Notes under the pieces: model-generated
Database searches by the model: none
Seen by the model: the letters and a program-made list of their open reading frames with translations, nothing else
Told to the model about the DNA's origin: nothing
Shown: positions 35,601-44,029 of the stretch, in pieces
Layout: the number at the start of each line of letters is the position of its first letter
Position numbering within the stretch: position 1 is the first letter of the stretch
Made by a program: the position numbers and the translations under genes
Source of the DNA: Owenia fusiformis
Taxonomy: Eukaryota > Annelida > Polychaeta > Sabellida > Oweniidae
NCBI GenBank assembly: GCA_903813345.2
Contig: CAIIXF020000002.1
Location: 12,730,150-12,794,149 of the forward strand
Direction of reading: 5' to 3'
DNA: 64,000 nucleotides

Positions 35601-37292
35601 TACATACCTCAAATGTGGCCATTTTTCCCCATTAAAAAGTTTTCATAATAACCATGAGGTTAAATACAATTTTTTTTTTAGATTCGGGCTGAGAAGGAGA
35701 AGGCATACCAGGAAGCATTGAATAAGTGTAAGTGGTAGTACTGATATTTATTATAGCTGTTAGGCGATGGCCTGTAAAAGATTTGGGCCCTTTTTGAATT
35801 TTTGGCCTATTTAAAAATTAGGCCTACCATTGGAAGATAATGCCCACTAACATCGCTTTGTTATCTAAAATGGCCAGTTTTAGTGGAGGAGAGTAGACTT
35901 TGGTGGTAACATGTATTTGGGGTTTTAGGGCTAAATGATAATCATATTTCTATACCAATTATCAGGCTACGTTACAAAGAACATAACAGTAATTCAAGAA
36001 AAGCAATGGCTTGTGGCCGCAGTACAGTTTATTGCAATGTGATGTAATTCAGGTACATGCAAACATGGACAGTAACACAATACGTAGGCGAGACACGCTG
36101 TTTTAAAAGAACGAGTTGCACGCAAGACATTAGACACTTATGAATATTCCATTAAAATGGACTCCTTCTGCAAAATTAGTTCTAATTAAGTCGATTGATT
36201 TTCGGAGTTGTTTACACCATTAAAACCTCAAAATTTTGAGGAGCTCTTAATTGCAAGGCCTAAAAGGTATGCAACAACTCTTGGACCTATCGACTGTGTG
36301 ATATAAAGTCTAGTAATGAAAGGAATTTACCTTGCGGAGCCAAGAGCCAGAATGATGTGTACAAACCTAACAACACAGCTCACTAAACAGCTAATAACAA
36401 TGCAGCTCGCAGCTGGATCAAAATCGTGTTCGATTTTCACGACAAATACATGTACTACACCCCACAATAACTATAGAAATTATTTATATTCTAAATTCGT
36501 AAACTCTACCGAATATAAATTACAATTATTACCACCTTGCTGGGCCAGTTCTAGGGGTTTTAGTGCTAGTTTAGAAGGCGTTTATTTTACTATATCGACC
36601 TGAGAAATGTGTGACGGAGTGGTGGTCCATATGGACCGGTCTAGAATATATTCTGGACCGGCAATTTTCCCTGGGAAATTAAATATCGTTCAATGCGTAA
36701 GATTTTCTTGCTGTTTCAGTCCTGGTCGTTAACGGTGGTAATAATACTAATAACGTCATTTCTGCGAGCGTAGAAATGACGTTATTGTACTATTAATATA
36801 TCTGTATGCCACATTGATTACATAGTCAGATATACATGTAGAAATGATAATGATAAATATATATTTGTATAACACAGTTAAAATTGAGGGTGAGGTGAGA
36901 ATGTTCATACAACAGGCCAATCAAATGAAATGTAAATCTGATTTAATGTGTAACCTTGCATACCTGCTTTTTTCTAAATAACAATTTCATGAAATATATG
37001 TGTTGTAGGCAATGGCTGGATGTTAGACAAGCTGAGCCTTGATGAGAGAGACAGGATTTGCGTTGATATGGATCCAGAAAGACCCAATATTAAGAATTTT
37101 AAACATTTGGGTGAAAAATTTGGATACAGCAATAATGAACTTGACTGTTGTGGTGGATGTAAAGGTCTCCTTCATAGTCTGATAGCAAAAGCTGTACCAG
37201 TCACAGACATTCTGAAGGAGATTCATAATATACATAGATATGATGTTCGTAACTATTTAGTTGACATCATATTGAAGAAAAATGAAGAGTGA
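20433..37292 (+). CDS. EDAR-like TNF receptor with death domain (gene 1, spliced)
   Basis: Nine exons (20433-20645, 25998-26182, 26493-26692, 27252-27398, 27928-27970, 33209-33717, 33931-34367, 35682-35727, 37009-37292), each with AG/GT borders and matching phases, join into 2064 nt: 687 residues plus TGA. Order: hydrophobic signal-peptide part (about 1-15), cysteine-rich domains (about 16-150), Thr-rich stalk, membrane helix (about 206-229), a cytoplasmic tail of about 365 residues, death domain (about 600-682). The second cysteine-rich domain (RCGYGAGEDADCVWC...AECGECEYG) and the death-domain core (KNFKHLGEKFGYSNNELD) match EDAR/TNFRSF19/EDA2R style; EDAR with its death domain fits best. 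Such receptors bind TNF-family ligands at the cell surface and signal through death-domain adaptors and TRAFs to NF-kB; that role is inferred. The first exon with the start codon is unresolved. Introns carry two LINEs and many MITEs. Confidence 0.85.
20929..21096. mobile_element. Hairpin MITE in gene 1 intron
   Basis: A 168-bp near-palindrome. AATATAGACC...GAGCAGGGGTAATATTG at the left is mirrored by CAATATTACACCTGCTCTG...GGTCTATATT at the right, with 'gtcgaatacacccc' and 'gggctaggca' also paired. Overlapping ORFs on both strands are mirror artefacts. Confidence 0.75.
21110..21740. other. Intron sequence, no supported feature
   Basis: Lies between the hairpin MITE and the LINE fragment in the first large intron of gene 1. 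It contains 'gttcgcgaatataccccggg', reminiscent of the neighbouring MITE. No coding support. Confidence 0.4.
21745..22785 (+). mobile_element. 5'-truncated LINE (CR1/Jockey-like), dead
   Basis: Encodes, with frameshifts, the C-terminal part of a non-LTR reverse transcriptase: DLNELMTRTNANLNSIDDW, KANKLSLNIGKTNAILFG, then FLGIIIDKNLKFKEHIKS, then SLIHSQLNYCNIIWGNTF...LHKLQKQFLRLA. The catalytic FADD part is missing (5' truncation). It ends with AAATAAATAAAAATGAATTG-type short repeats. It lies in the sense direction in a gene 1 intron. The motifs fit CR1/Jockey-group LINEs; the exact clade is uncertain. Confidence 0.8.
22817..22890. repeat. Short tandem duplication (~33-39 bp)
   Basis: Two copies of TTGTTTTGCCAGGATTGTTTGGC-type sequence, each followed by 'ttgttttgtg', just downstream of the LINE tail. 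Confidence 0.8.
22900..23415. other. Intron sequence, no supported feature
   Basis: No recognised exon or repeat. Confidence 0.4.
23420..24970 (+). mobile_element. Pearl/HINE-like repeat, second family (ATGTCCCCACCA)
   Basis: Perfect 12-bp inverted repeats ATGTCCCCACCA (23420-23431) and TGGTGGGGACAT (24959-24970) bound the element. The left copy forms a hairpin (CCCCAC-CACATAGT-GTGGGG). A (CCGT)n tract (about 23466-23524) follows, then about six tandem units of ~162 bp with 'ggcagccattttggatttt' and 'gtctgtaaagtcttgtct'. The insertion point is T|T with no TSD. A ~160-bp core with (ACGG/CCGT)n is the hallmark of bivalve pearl elements and resembles DINE-1-like Helentron derivatives. It sits in a gene 1 intron. 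Confidence 0.75.
24150..24880. repeat. ~162-bp tandem core repeats
   Basis: Unit starts ('ggcagccattttggatt') fall near 24160, 24320, 24483, 24645 and 24808, a spacing of 160-164 bp. The minus-strand ORF across two units is a repeat artefact. Confidence 0.85.
24997..25633. mobile_element. Foldback element rich in ACCGGT/TACGGG motifs
   Basis: Arms of about 150 bp: CCCTTGGTATGCGCAGCTAACG at the left and its inverse (CGTTAGCTGCGTATACCAAGGG) at the right. They include paired 'ggtacgggtcaaaagctgg' and 'caatattgacttcctcgtgt' blocks. The interior holds a 36-bp tandem duplication with GACGGACCGGTTCGGGGC (about 25150-25225). It lies 26 bp after the pearl-like element in the same intron. Confidence 0.75.
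25998..26182 (+). CDS. Gene 1 exon: CRD2
   Basis: Acceptor 'tgtgttttcag', donor GG|gtatgt. It encodes RCGYGAGEDADCVWCDP...ICKTSYHC...AECGECEYG. The CGYG...C..C...AECG.C layout is that of the second cysteine-rich domain of EDAR and TNFRSF19. An N-glycosylation site (NATS) lies in the loop. The exon ends at phase 2. Confidence 0.9.
26493..26692 (+). CDS. Gene 1 exon: short CRD3 and stalk
   Basis: Acceptor 'aatttgtag', donor CCAG|gtaaac. It encodes FECDPCEW...PRCEIY, a short half-domain with three cysteines as in EDAR (C..C.......C). A stalk with seven consecutive Thr (an ACA run of about 21 bp) and several Ser/Thr/Asn follows, likely O-glycosylated. The exon ends at phase 1. Confidence 0.85.
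27252..27398 (+). CDS. Gene 1 exon: transmembrane helix
   Basis: Acceptor 'gttaatag', donor AAAG|gtacta. It encodes a single hydrophobic segment (LTAILIAVILVVGAVFSICI) followed by SCWCYWRNKPKR, a Cys- and base-rich stop-transfer region with possible palmitoylation sites. The topology is type I. Phase 1 to phase 1. Confidence 0.9.
27928..27970 (+). CDS. Gene 1 micro-exon: juxtamembrane tail
   Basis: A 43-bp exon with acceptor 'tattttag' and donor AAAAG|gtaaat. It encodes GSREEITENELLLK. The SREE tetrapeptide fits the loose TRAF2 consensus [PSAT]x[QE]E, and ENELLLK resembles the ENEQLL stretch of EDAR. Joining 27398 to 27928 and 27970 to 33209 keeps the frame. Confidence 0.75.
28297..28770 (+). 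pseudogene. LINE endonuclease remnant
   Basis: The C-terminal part of an APE-like endonuclease with at least one frameshift near 28520. The catalytic N-terminal half is missing. Confidence 0.65.
29365..29964. mobile_element. 600-bp MITE with TTAA target duplication
   Basis: TTAA flanks at 29361-29364 and 29965-29968. Perfect 16-bp ends AGGAATATTCCTTGCC extend into a longer imperfect inverted repeat ('gatatggtagctata', 'catgtttagcaaaaca'). There is an inner second set of inverted blocks ('gaagtgatgtcatcgactctcaac'). TTAA targeting is typical of piggyBac and Kolobok superfamilies. Non-coding. Confidence 0.85.
30071..30386. mobile_element. 316-bp piggyBac-like MITE (TTAA-CCCTTTC)
   Basis: TTAA at 30067-30070 and 30387-30390. 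The ends CCCTTTCACGACG and, in reverse complement, CCCTTTCCCGACG match. The TTAACCC start is typical of piggyBac-type termini. A direct repeat near the left end (CTTTCACGACGATGGGCTCC / CTTTCAGGACGATAGGCTCC) is visible. It interrupts the LINE RT frame. Confidence 0.85.
31577..32260 (+). pseudogene. LINE C-terminal domain fragment
   Basis: A 227-codon frame downstream of the RT stop, ending CIQ*. It has a C..C...H....C motif (RKCLMCNKKTGSECHFLLEC) as found at the C-termini of many APE LINEs. It is out of frame with the RT part, hence a decayed copy. Confidence 0.8.
32400..33200. other. Intron sequence, no supported feature
   Basis: AT-rich remainder of the intron before the exon at 33209. Confidence 0.5.
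33209..33717 (+). CDS. Gene 1 exon: cytoplasmic tail with Cys cluster
   Basis: Acceptor 'ttatctttag', donor TCAG|gtaaat, 509 bp. It encodes a polar, disordered-looking tail with a compact cysteine group (CDTLNIDYCPQCQCNDCGW...GICG) that could bind zinc or be lipidated. This is unusual for an EDAR-type tail. A charged KIQEKEKESRQ stretch and Pro/Ser-rich MNPEPASSRPSELES follow. Phase 2 in, phase 1 out. Confidence 0.85.
33931..34367 (+). CDS. Gene 1 exon: cytoplasmic tail, Asn/Gln/Ser-rich
   Basis: Acceptor 'tttattttag', donor AAG|gtaagc, 437 bp. Low-complexity polar sequence with many Arg/Asp pairs and a distinctive NVAINGNNNHITIYQNPP motif before a Gln/Asn/Thr-rich end. No known domain is recognised. 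It ends at phase 0. Confidence 0.85.
34443..34944. mobile_element. Pogo-like MITE in gene 1 intron
   Basis: The ends CAGTAAAACCTGTCTAATCC and, in reverse complement, CAGTAGAACCTGTATATCTG are followed by GAACACC on both sides. Interior repeats of 'gtgttcagattrggaggtgttc' are present. It starts 75 bp after the exon donor at 34367. Confidence 0.7.
35435..35625. mobile_element. Partial pogo-like MITE
   Basis: Starts CAGTCAAACCTGTAAAGTGGAACACC with internal duplicated 'agagtcccaagaccaa-tgacttaatgttaaatg' blocks, as in the 19489-19671 copy. The right terminus is missing. Confidence 0.55.
35682..35727 (+). CDS. Gene 1 micro-exon
   Basis: A 46-bp exon behind a strong polypyrimidine acceptor (ttttttttag) with an excellent donor (AAGT|gtaagt). 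It encodes IRAEKEKAYQEALNK, a short charged helix linking to the death domain. Phases 0 to 1 fit both neighbours. Confidence 0.75.
35760..36740. other. Intron sequence with repeat-like blocks
   Basis: The region holds 'ttttggcctatttaaaaattaggcct' inverted bits near 35800 and 'tccatatggaccggtctagaat' near 36620-36660. The 95-codon ORF at 36316 has no splice or family support. Confidence 0.35.
36749..36786. repeat. Perfect 15-bp palindrome with CRE-like half sites
   Basis: AATAACGTCATTTCT, an 8-nt loop GCGAGCGT, then AGAAATGACGTTATT. Both arms contain TGACGTTA/TAACGTCA, close to the CREB/ATF core. It lies 220 bp upstream of the death-domain exon. Function unknown; it could be a MITE centre. 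Confidence 0.7.
37009..37292 (+). CDS. Gene 1 last exon: death domain and stop
   Basis: Acceptor 'tgtgttgtag'. It encodes a death domain: LDKLSLDERDRICVDMDP, then NFKHLGEKFGYSNNELDCC, then LLHSLIAKAVPVTDIL and DVRNYLVDIIL, ending KKNEE and TGA. The W/F-x-x-L-x-x-x-x-G core and the amphipathic helices match EDAR-type death domains. The domain is complete at about 90 residues and C-terminal, as in EDAR. Confidence 0.9.
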
Positions 37293-37596
37293 ATTACCTA
37301 TGTTATCCAATTGGAATGGAAGGTTTTTAGTCAGATATTTGATATATTGATTACAAGCTTTTCTGTTCTATTTTCACCAGGAAAATATTGTGTAAAGCAA
37401 ATAATTAAATTATTCTTGAAAATGTACATAAAGATTGCATGACTAAACATGTCATATGGGGAGAGAATGGCATGACATGACTATGCAATAAGTATAATTT
37501 ATTTGGTTTGACCCATCTTGAGTTGCTATCTGCAACTATCTAGTATAAGTGGACACCATACAGTATGGCAGTTGACACTTAAAGGATCTCCTGTAC

Positions 37597-37602
37597 AATA
37601 AA
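37597..37602 (+). terminator. Candidate polyadenylation signal of gene 1
   Basis: AATAAA 305 bp after the stop codon. Another AATAAA near 38286 is an alternative. Confidence 0.4.
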
Positions 37603-38735
37603 GCAGTTGATGCTAAGTATAAGTGGACACCATACAGAACAATGTTACATTTGTCCAATATTTTATAGAATTTACTCTCACTTCAAAGGCTTTTACTCTT
37701 TACCTTGTAAAATGTTTTAAATTTTCAGGAATCATTGTAATAGTATAATAATTATGTTTTAATTCAATGAACTATTCAAAATTCAATGGTAATCATCTGA
37801 AACATTGATTTTGGGCAAATAACGTGGTGACAACAAGTGGACTTACTGTACATGGTAAAGAGTGGTAAAGGTTTTGCAAGTTTAACCTTTTGTCTATAAA
37901 ACAGCACTATAAAAGTATGTTTATCAGTACCAAACACCTAAAGCCTTAATGATGTATTACTATAACTGACAAGGAATTATTCGTGAGAAATCTTTCAGTG
38001 CTGTGAATTTCTGCACACTTGTCTACAAATCTGAGTGGATATAAGCAAGCAAGTTAACTTGGATGTTACATGTAAGCTTGCATGTTATGATATAAAACAA
38101 ATTGTATCAGAAGCTTAAATCTCTCCTTACTTTAAGTAATATTTACTTTATGTAAGGTTAATAAGAAATAAGCTGCGAACAAGTCACATGCTTTGGAGAT
38201 GTTTTTCTGAGTGGATATGTTTCCTTACCAGAAACACATATATCTCCAATTGCGAAATAGATGTAAATATTTACATTGTATATTGTAAATAAATATATAA
38301 TGTAAACTGTATATATGTGTGTAAAGGGAAGACCAAAGTTTGTATCAATATACAAGTATGTATATTGAGTAACAGACTCAGTTGTACATGATGATAATAT
38401 GTATATGCTTGTAAAGTATCTGCATTTTTACATAAAATTCTTATAACCTGGTAAATGAGAATTGAATTTGGGTTTAAAACTTTAATACCTCAACCAATAT
38501 GATATATCACACAATCCCTACAGTCCCTCAGTAAATAACATATATGTATTGCCATTCAGTATGAAACCATATTCAATCCCTCATGAAAAAAATACATGTA
38601 CTGCCACTCAGTTAAAACCCATATTCAATCCCTCCTTGTAAATAAGCTCTATGTTTGCACCGTCTGCACTGTATTGCTGTAATATATTGCTTAAAAATTT
38701 GTGCCATTTTCACTTTTGTATTTTTTTTTTACTAG
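37603..38735. other. 3' flank of gene 1, no further gene
   Basis: AT-rich. A small duplicated phrase ('agtataagtggacaccatacag' near 37541 and 37618) is visible. No ORF support. Confidence 0.4.
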
Positions 38736-38737
38736 TT

Positions 38738-39860
38738 ATCCCACCGAACGAAGTTCGAGGGGGATATAGAATAGCCATCCGTCCGTTCGTGTGTCTGGGC
38801 AATAACTTAAATACCGGTTGACAGATTTCATTCAAATTTTATAGGCTTATGCCTTATGGGTGTAGGACCTCTCCTCGAAAAGGAATTTTCAATATGGCCG
38901 CTTAATTCAAAATGATGGCCATTTTTCATAAAAAATATAATCTTTGATAAATAGGAGTTCTGCTCGAGAAGGGATTTTCAAGATGGCAGCTAAATTCCAA
39001 AATGGTCACCATTTTTCATAAAAGAACTTGAAGAGAGAATCAGAGATAGCGAGCAGGCTAAACAAAAAATTGTTTCAATTTTCGAATATTTAGATTAGAT
39101 TTTTGGCTCATGTCATTCCTTGTCATGTGTATTTTCTAAAAATCACAAAAGTGCATACTTTATTCAAGGAAAACGAAAGATTTTTACAATAATGTATTAT
39201 TTTTTTTGATAACTCAAATACAAGTTGACGGATTTGGTTCAAATTCTATGTGATGCCTAAAGACAAAGAAGTTCTGCTCAAGAAGACATTTTCAAGATGG
39301 CCACTGAATTTCAAAATGGCCACCATTTTACGTAAAAATGTAAATCATTGAGAACTCAAATACCAGTGGATGGATTTGGTTCCAATTTTATATGCTGATG
39401 TTTAGGGAAAAAGTAGATCTGCTTCTGGCTGCCATTTTTCATGAAAAAGGTAATCTTTGATAACTCAAATACCATTGGACGGATGTACTTCAAATTTTAT
39501 ATACTGATGCCTAGAGATAAAGGAGCTCTGCTTGAGAAGAAATTGTCAAGGTGGCTGCTATTTATCGAAATCTCCGCCGTTTTTCATTTAACATGTAATC
39601 CTTGATAACTCAAGTACCAGTTGGTGGATTTGGATTAAATTGTATATGCTGATGCCTTGGGACATAGGAGCATTGCTAAAGAAGAAATCTAAAGATGACA
39701 ACTGAATTTCAAAATGGCAACCATGTTTCATAAAAACATAATCTTTGATAATTCAAATACCAGTGGATGGATTTGGCTCAAATTTTATATGGCCGCTATT
39801 TATCAAAACATGTTTTGTTCAGTGGGATTTGCAACTCCGTGGAGTTTTTGTTTTTCTAGT
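38738..39860 (+). mobile_element. Pearl/HINE-like repeat copy (ATCCCACCGAAC)
   Basis: The 5' subterminal repeat ATCCCACCGAAC forms a hairpin with GTTCG. A short CCGT tract follows. About five units contain 'gataactcaaataccag-tgga-ggattt', 'tatgctgatgcc' and 'aaaatggccaccattt'. The inverse GTTCAGTGGGAT lies at 39817-39828, followed by the perfect stem AACTCC-GT-GGAGTT (39833-39846). The 3' stem-loop after the inner repeat is a Helentron-type trait. Confidence 0.7.
39030..39195 (+). repeat. Direct repeat also at 40905-41055
   Basis: About 150 bp ('gatagcgagcaggctaaac' through 'catactttattcaaggaaaac') recurs at 40905-41055 with about 93% identity by eye. It is therefore a separate repeat embedded in the pearl-like copy. 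Confidence 0.75.
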
Positions 39861-39945
39861 TTTGTTTATTCTAGTGTTATGTGGAGAATGTTTGTAGATT
39901 TGAGAGAAAACATTTTATTCCTGTCGATTATGTGAGGCAATAACC

Positions 39946-40346
39946 CAGATGCGAGTAGGTTAAGTTACCAGTTTCACCACCAGGTGGCTAATTTGGGTCA
40001 GATAACATGGCAGGGTATTAGAAAGTTCCCTTAAACTTGAAACAGTTCTAGTGTTTCAATTCTCATGATACCCTTATGTATCTGATAGTTATACAAATTA
40101 AAATATGTCCAGTAAAAGAAAATATCATCTTTACAATACAAGATAAGATATTTCACTTTTTGTGATTTTATAGCATGGGGTCTATGGGGAATCTCCCGAC
40201 CTAGAAGTAACATTTTCAAAGAAAATTAAATTTTCAAAGTTGATAAACAAATGTGATTGTGCATGTAGATTTCAAATATGATATCACTTTGACTGGATTA
40301 TGAATTTTTAATGACGTAAATCAAGATTATTTCTACTCGCATCTAG
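39946..40346. mobile_element. 401-bp TIR element, copy 1
   Basis: The ends CAGATGCGAGTAGG and CTACTCGCATCTAG are inverted repeats. The whole element is related in opposite orientation to 46631-47056, sharing 'ccagtttcaccaccaggtgg', 'acccttatgtatctgatagttat' and 'acatgtagatttcaaatatgat'-type blocks. Confidence 0.75.
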
Positions 40347-40904
40347 TCTATATTAAGTAGACACATATGGTACTAACAGGTTAAATGTAACTATGACTGA
40401 AATTTGCTTGAATTCTGCCATTTAAGAGAATAACTTTTTGAGACAACATTTTAAAATGAAGGCATAGTTACATAATCCTATACTGTATACATATATAATG
40501 TATAATTGCCTAGTCAATGGGCCTGTATTATGATATTTAAATATTTGACAAATATTTTATTCTGCTATGAGGAATACCTGTGCATTCCCAATCACTCTCT
40601 TATTGGGTCACCATTATTTATGTATATTTATTGACCTGTACAAACTGTATGACTCTATTAATAGAGGTGAAAATATGCTTTCTTTCTGAGTATTAACCAA
40701 TCAGAGAGTGAGGAATATGACAGTAATAAAATACATGTAAGTAAAAATTCATTTCTCCAAACATTCATTTATGCGGTGTCTAGTTAATTAGGACTTTAAG
40801 CAATGCATACATGTATAAAATCGAAACATAAACCTGTACGCATTAAAGTTACGCTATACAAATGCATGTAGTTTTCTCACATAAACAACCGTTCAGTTAC
40901 AATG

Positions 40905-41275
40905 TTTAAGAGAGAATCAGATATAGCGAGCAGGCTAAACAAAAAATTGTCTCAATTTTAGAATATTTTTGGTTCATGTCATTCCTTGTCATGTCTATTT
41001 TCTAAAAATCACAAAAGTGCATACTTTATTCAAGGAAAACTAAAGATTTTTATAATGTATTATTCTTCTATAAGAATGGTTACCATTCTTATTATTTGGG
41101 AGAATTTAAACATTTTCCACCCATTTTTGCACTTTGAATAACTTGACCAATTTATAACATATTGTGAGTCTTTTGGGAGATATTGTATTTGATATTGTAA
41201 GAAATAGATTGGCAGGTCAATTTTAAAAGTTGCTTGTAATTTTGTCACCCCTATAGATCTGATTCTGCCTTTTAC
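40905..41275 (+). repeat. Dispersed repeat segment
   Basis: The first 150 bp match 39030-39195. The remainder (41090-41275) matches 46247-46430 in the same orientation ('gggagatattgtatttg-gatattg', 'ttgcaattttttcaccy-ctatag-tctgaatctgcc'). This is one older repeat seen in three places. Confidence 0.6.
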
Positions 41276-41423
41276 TTAGTCCGTTGCATAGACTACACAT
41301 CATCGTGTAATATGCCATTGATAGTTATATAGCTAGTTTTCTATGATACATATTTTAAACAAGCCTGTTTAGTAAGATATTTAGAGCTTAAACATTTATG
41401 ACACACATCATTTTCTTCAAAAA

Positions 41424-42180
41424 GTATTATAGTGTGTATCAAAGTCAAAAAGATCATGTGCAGTATGGCAAGTGATTTTAGACGGTCATATCTTTCACCA
41501 GGAGTACTTTCTGGCCATAAATACAGTGGTTTTTATTAATAACAATATGTTTTCTTACAAGAGAAGTTCCCATGATAGTAAAATATCAATCAAACTCTCT
41601 AAAAAATTATGGTTTAGGACCCCACATTGGCACTTTTTAAAAATGTTAGGCTTATTTTCTAAAAAGAGGATCTTGTTTTTCTCAATCTAAACATATGGAA
41701 AGTTTCATCTATACTATATCAACAATTTCTGAAAAGGGTATGGGTATTGAAATGCGTTAAAGTTAAAAACCACATATCCCATGTTATTTTCCCATAGGGA
41801 AAGCTATCCATTATTTTCAGCATAACTTTGGTCATCGAAAATTGATACCTGCAAAACTAGACTTTCAATACCATTCACTTTTGAAGAAGCTTTAGACCCC
41901 TTGTTGAATAATCTTTTCATGCAATAGAAATCAGAAAAAGAAGATCCTCTTTTGAGTAAATAGGTTCAACATTTTGGAAAAATTGTTGACATGGGGTCCC
42001 TATTCATAATTTTTCGAATTGTTCGATTGATATTTTTATCATCGTGGGTACTTCACTTGAAAGAAAACATATTGTTTTAATAAAAAAAACAGTATTTATG
42101 CCCAGAAAGTACTCATGGTGAAAGATATGATTGTCTAAAATCACTTGCCATACTGCACATGGACCTTTCCACTATAGTAT
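41424..42180. mobile_element. Large foldback element, 757 bp
   Basis: Arms of over 300 bp. The left 'catgtgcagtatggcaagtg' (41455) mirrors 42142-42161. 'ccaggagtactttctggccataaatac' mirrors 'gtatttatgcccagaaagtactcatgg', and the outer GTATTATAGTG mirrors CACTATAGTAT. The inner 'ggaccccac' blocks also pair. No coding potential. Confidence 0.75.
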
Positions 42181-42199
42181 TCAATAGATATGAGTATAA

Positions 42200-42880
42200 T
42201 GATTCCCGTTGACACCAATGGGAAATTGCAAATCTCCAGCTCTAAACACAGGTCTGAAGCTGGTCGGGTATTTGAAGTAGACATAGCAGCGCTTGTTTTG
42301 TATACGCGCTATATACATTACTGTATTGATTCATTGGCTTTGCGTTCAGGGTTGCGTTGTGAAAAATATCGTTAGCTTTAACTCTCAAATATGCTTTTAG
42401 AAAGTGGTTAAAGCCCCAAAAGACTTGAATCATATATTTTATTTAAACGATAAAGTTGAATAAATACATATACTCATCGAGTGTCCAGTCAGCTAGCTAG
42501 AAATAGTTGAAAGCTATTATATGAAAAGTTGTTCACTAGAACAGATTTGTGTTTAAATGAAATATGAATGAATTGTTGGAAAGTGCAGTGTATATATAAA
42601 ATATAATATTACATGTACTGTATATTCATATCCATGAAATCTGCAGTAATATACAAGGTGACCAAAAATGCAATGGTTGTTAATGATATTTCATATCATG
42701 GGCTTTCTATTGAATGCCCATGTTCATATGTACACACTTTTTTAGGATAACTGACAATAATGATAAATTGATTTGCCTTAAATTGGTCAATATGAACATA
42801 CATGTACACTATATTGATACAGATAAGCAATTCCAAAAGTTTTTCTGAACATTAGTGGGTTGCATTTTTAGGACACTTTA
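42200..42880. other. Intergenic, no supported gene
   Basis: AT-rich, with no recognised gene or clear repeat boundary. Confidence 0.4.
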
Positions 42881-42881
42881 T

Positions 42882-43151
42882 CACGTGGTACTAACTCATC
42901 AGGGCGTATCGAAACCAAAACGCACCGCAAAACCGTTAATTTGAATTTAAAATCTACCCTGTCTTTGGAAAATCAATGATTGTGAGTCTCACACTACACC
43001 GTTTTTCTTCAAACTTGTTCCATTAAAACCTTCACAGAAATACCTTTCAGTCGAGACATTGCTTTTGTCCCTCGTTTTAGCGGCGTTTTGGTCCCCAGAG
43101 TTTTGCAGGGCGTTTTGGTTTCGATACGCCCTGGTGAGTTAGTACAGCGTG
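42882..43151. mobile_element. Foldback MITE, 270 bp
   Basis: CACGTGGTACTAACTCATCAGGGCG at the left and its inverse (CGCCCTGGTGAGTTAGTACAGCGTG) at the right, followed inward by paired 'tatcgaaaccaaaacgc' blocks. Inner 'gcaaaac' blocks also mirror. Confidence 0.8.
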
Positions 43152-43159
43152 TTTATATG

Positions 43160-43415
43160 TGGATATTGTTATATTGATGCCTTAGGACATATGTATGAAA
43201 TAAGTTATTTCTGACTACACATACATTTCATCAACATATCTAGTATGATTTTGAAAGGCCTGGTAGTTTATTTACATTGCTCCAACCTTTATATGATCAA
43301 ATTTGACTAAATGTAGTATTTGAGAAGTGAATGTTATTGCATTAGTTATGTTTAGTTATGTACCAGGACTCTCAAATGTTGTTATATATATATATCACTA
43401 AGAATTGTTGTATAG
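43160..43415. other. No recognised feature
   Basis: AT-rich spacer with a TA dinucleotide run near 43382-43393. Confidence 0.4.
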
Positions 43416-43417
43416 TT

Positions 43418-43985
43418 ATCCCACCAAACGAAGTATGGTAGGATTATAAAGAAGCGCTCAATCCATTTGTCCATCCTTTCCCAAGTCTACTCATTCAGAT
43501 CATTCATCTTTATGGGCAACAACTCAGCAGTTGACAGATTTAGTTCAAATTTTATAGACTGATGCCTTATGGGCAGAAGGAATTTTCAGAATGGCCACTA
43601 AATTCAAAAAGGCTGATTTTTTAGAAAAAATCAATCTGTAACTTCAATACTAATTGAGCAATTTAGTTTGTATTTTGTTTACTGGTACCAAAGCGCTGCG
43701 CTTTCCTCAAGAAGAAATTTTCAAGATCGTCACTGAATTTCAATTTTTCATGAAAAATTTAATTTCTAATAACTTGAATACCAGCTATAGGGTTTGGTCA
43801 AAAAATTTTAGGCTAATGTCAATTGGGCAAAAGGACCTATTGCTCAAGATGACTGCTGAATTCAAAATGATTACCTTATTTTGTGAAAATATAATTCAAA
43901 TACCAGATGTCACATTTGGTCAAGATTTTATATGTTTTGTTCAGTGGGTTTTGCTGCTCCAGGGAGTTGTTGTTTTTGTAGTTTA
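43418..43985 (+). mobile_element. Pearl/HINE-like repeat copy, diverged
   Basis: ATCCCACCAAAC at 43418, core text 'aactcagcagttgacagatttagttcaaat' and 'gccactaaattcaaaa'. It closes with GTTCAGTGGGTT (43939-43950) and a 3' stem CTCC-AG-GGAG. The CCGT tract is degraded. The ORF 43654-44001 is read through this repeat and is not a gene. Confidence 0.6.
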
Positions 43986-44029
43986 TGGTATGGCAATCTA
44001 AATGGACATCAATTATTTTTTTAGGTCAC

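Noticed and set aside
36316-36603. 95-codon ORF in gene 1's last intron
   Set aside because: Low-complexity Thr/Asn/Gln composition, no splice signals that keep the receptor frame, and the exon chain is complete without it.
43654-44001. 115-codon ORF
   Set aside because: Lies inside a degenerate pearl-like copy and continues into its 3' stem-loop.
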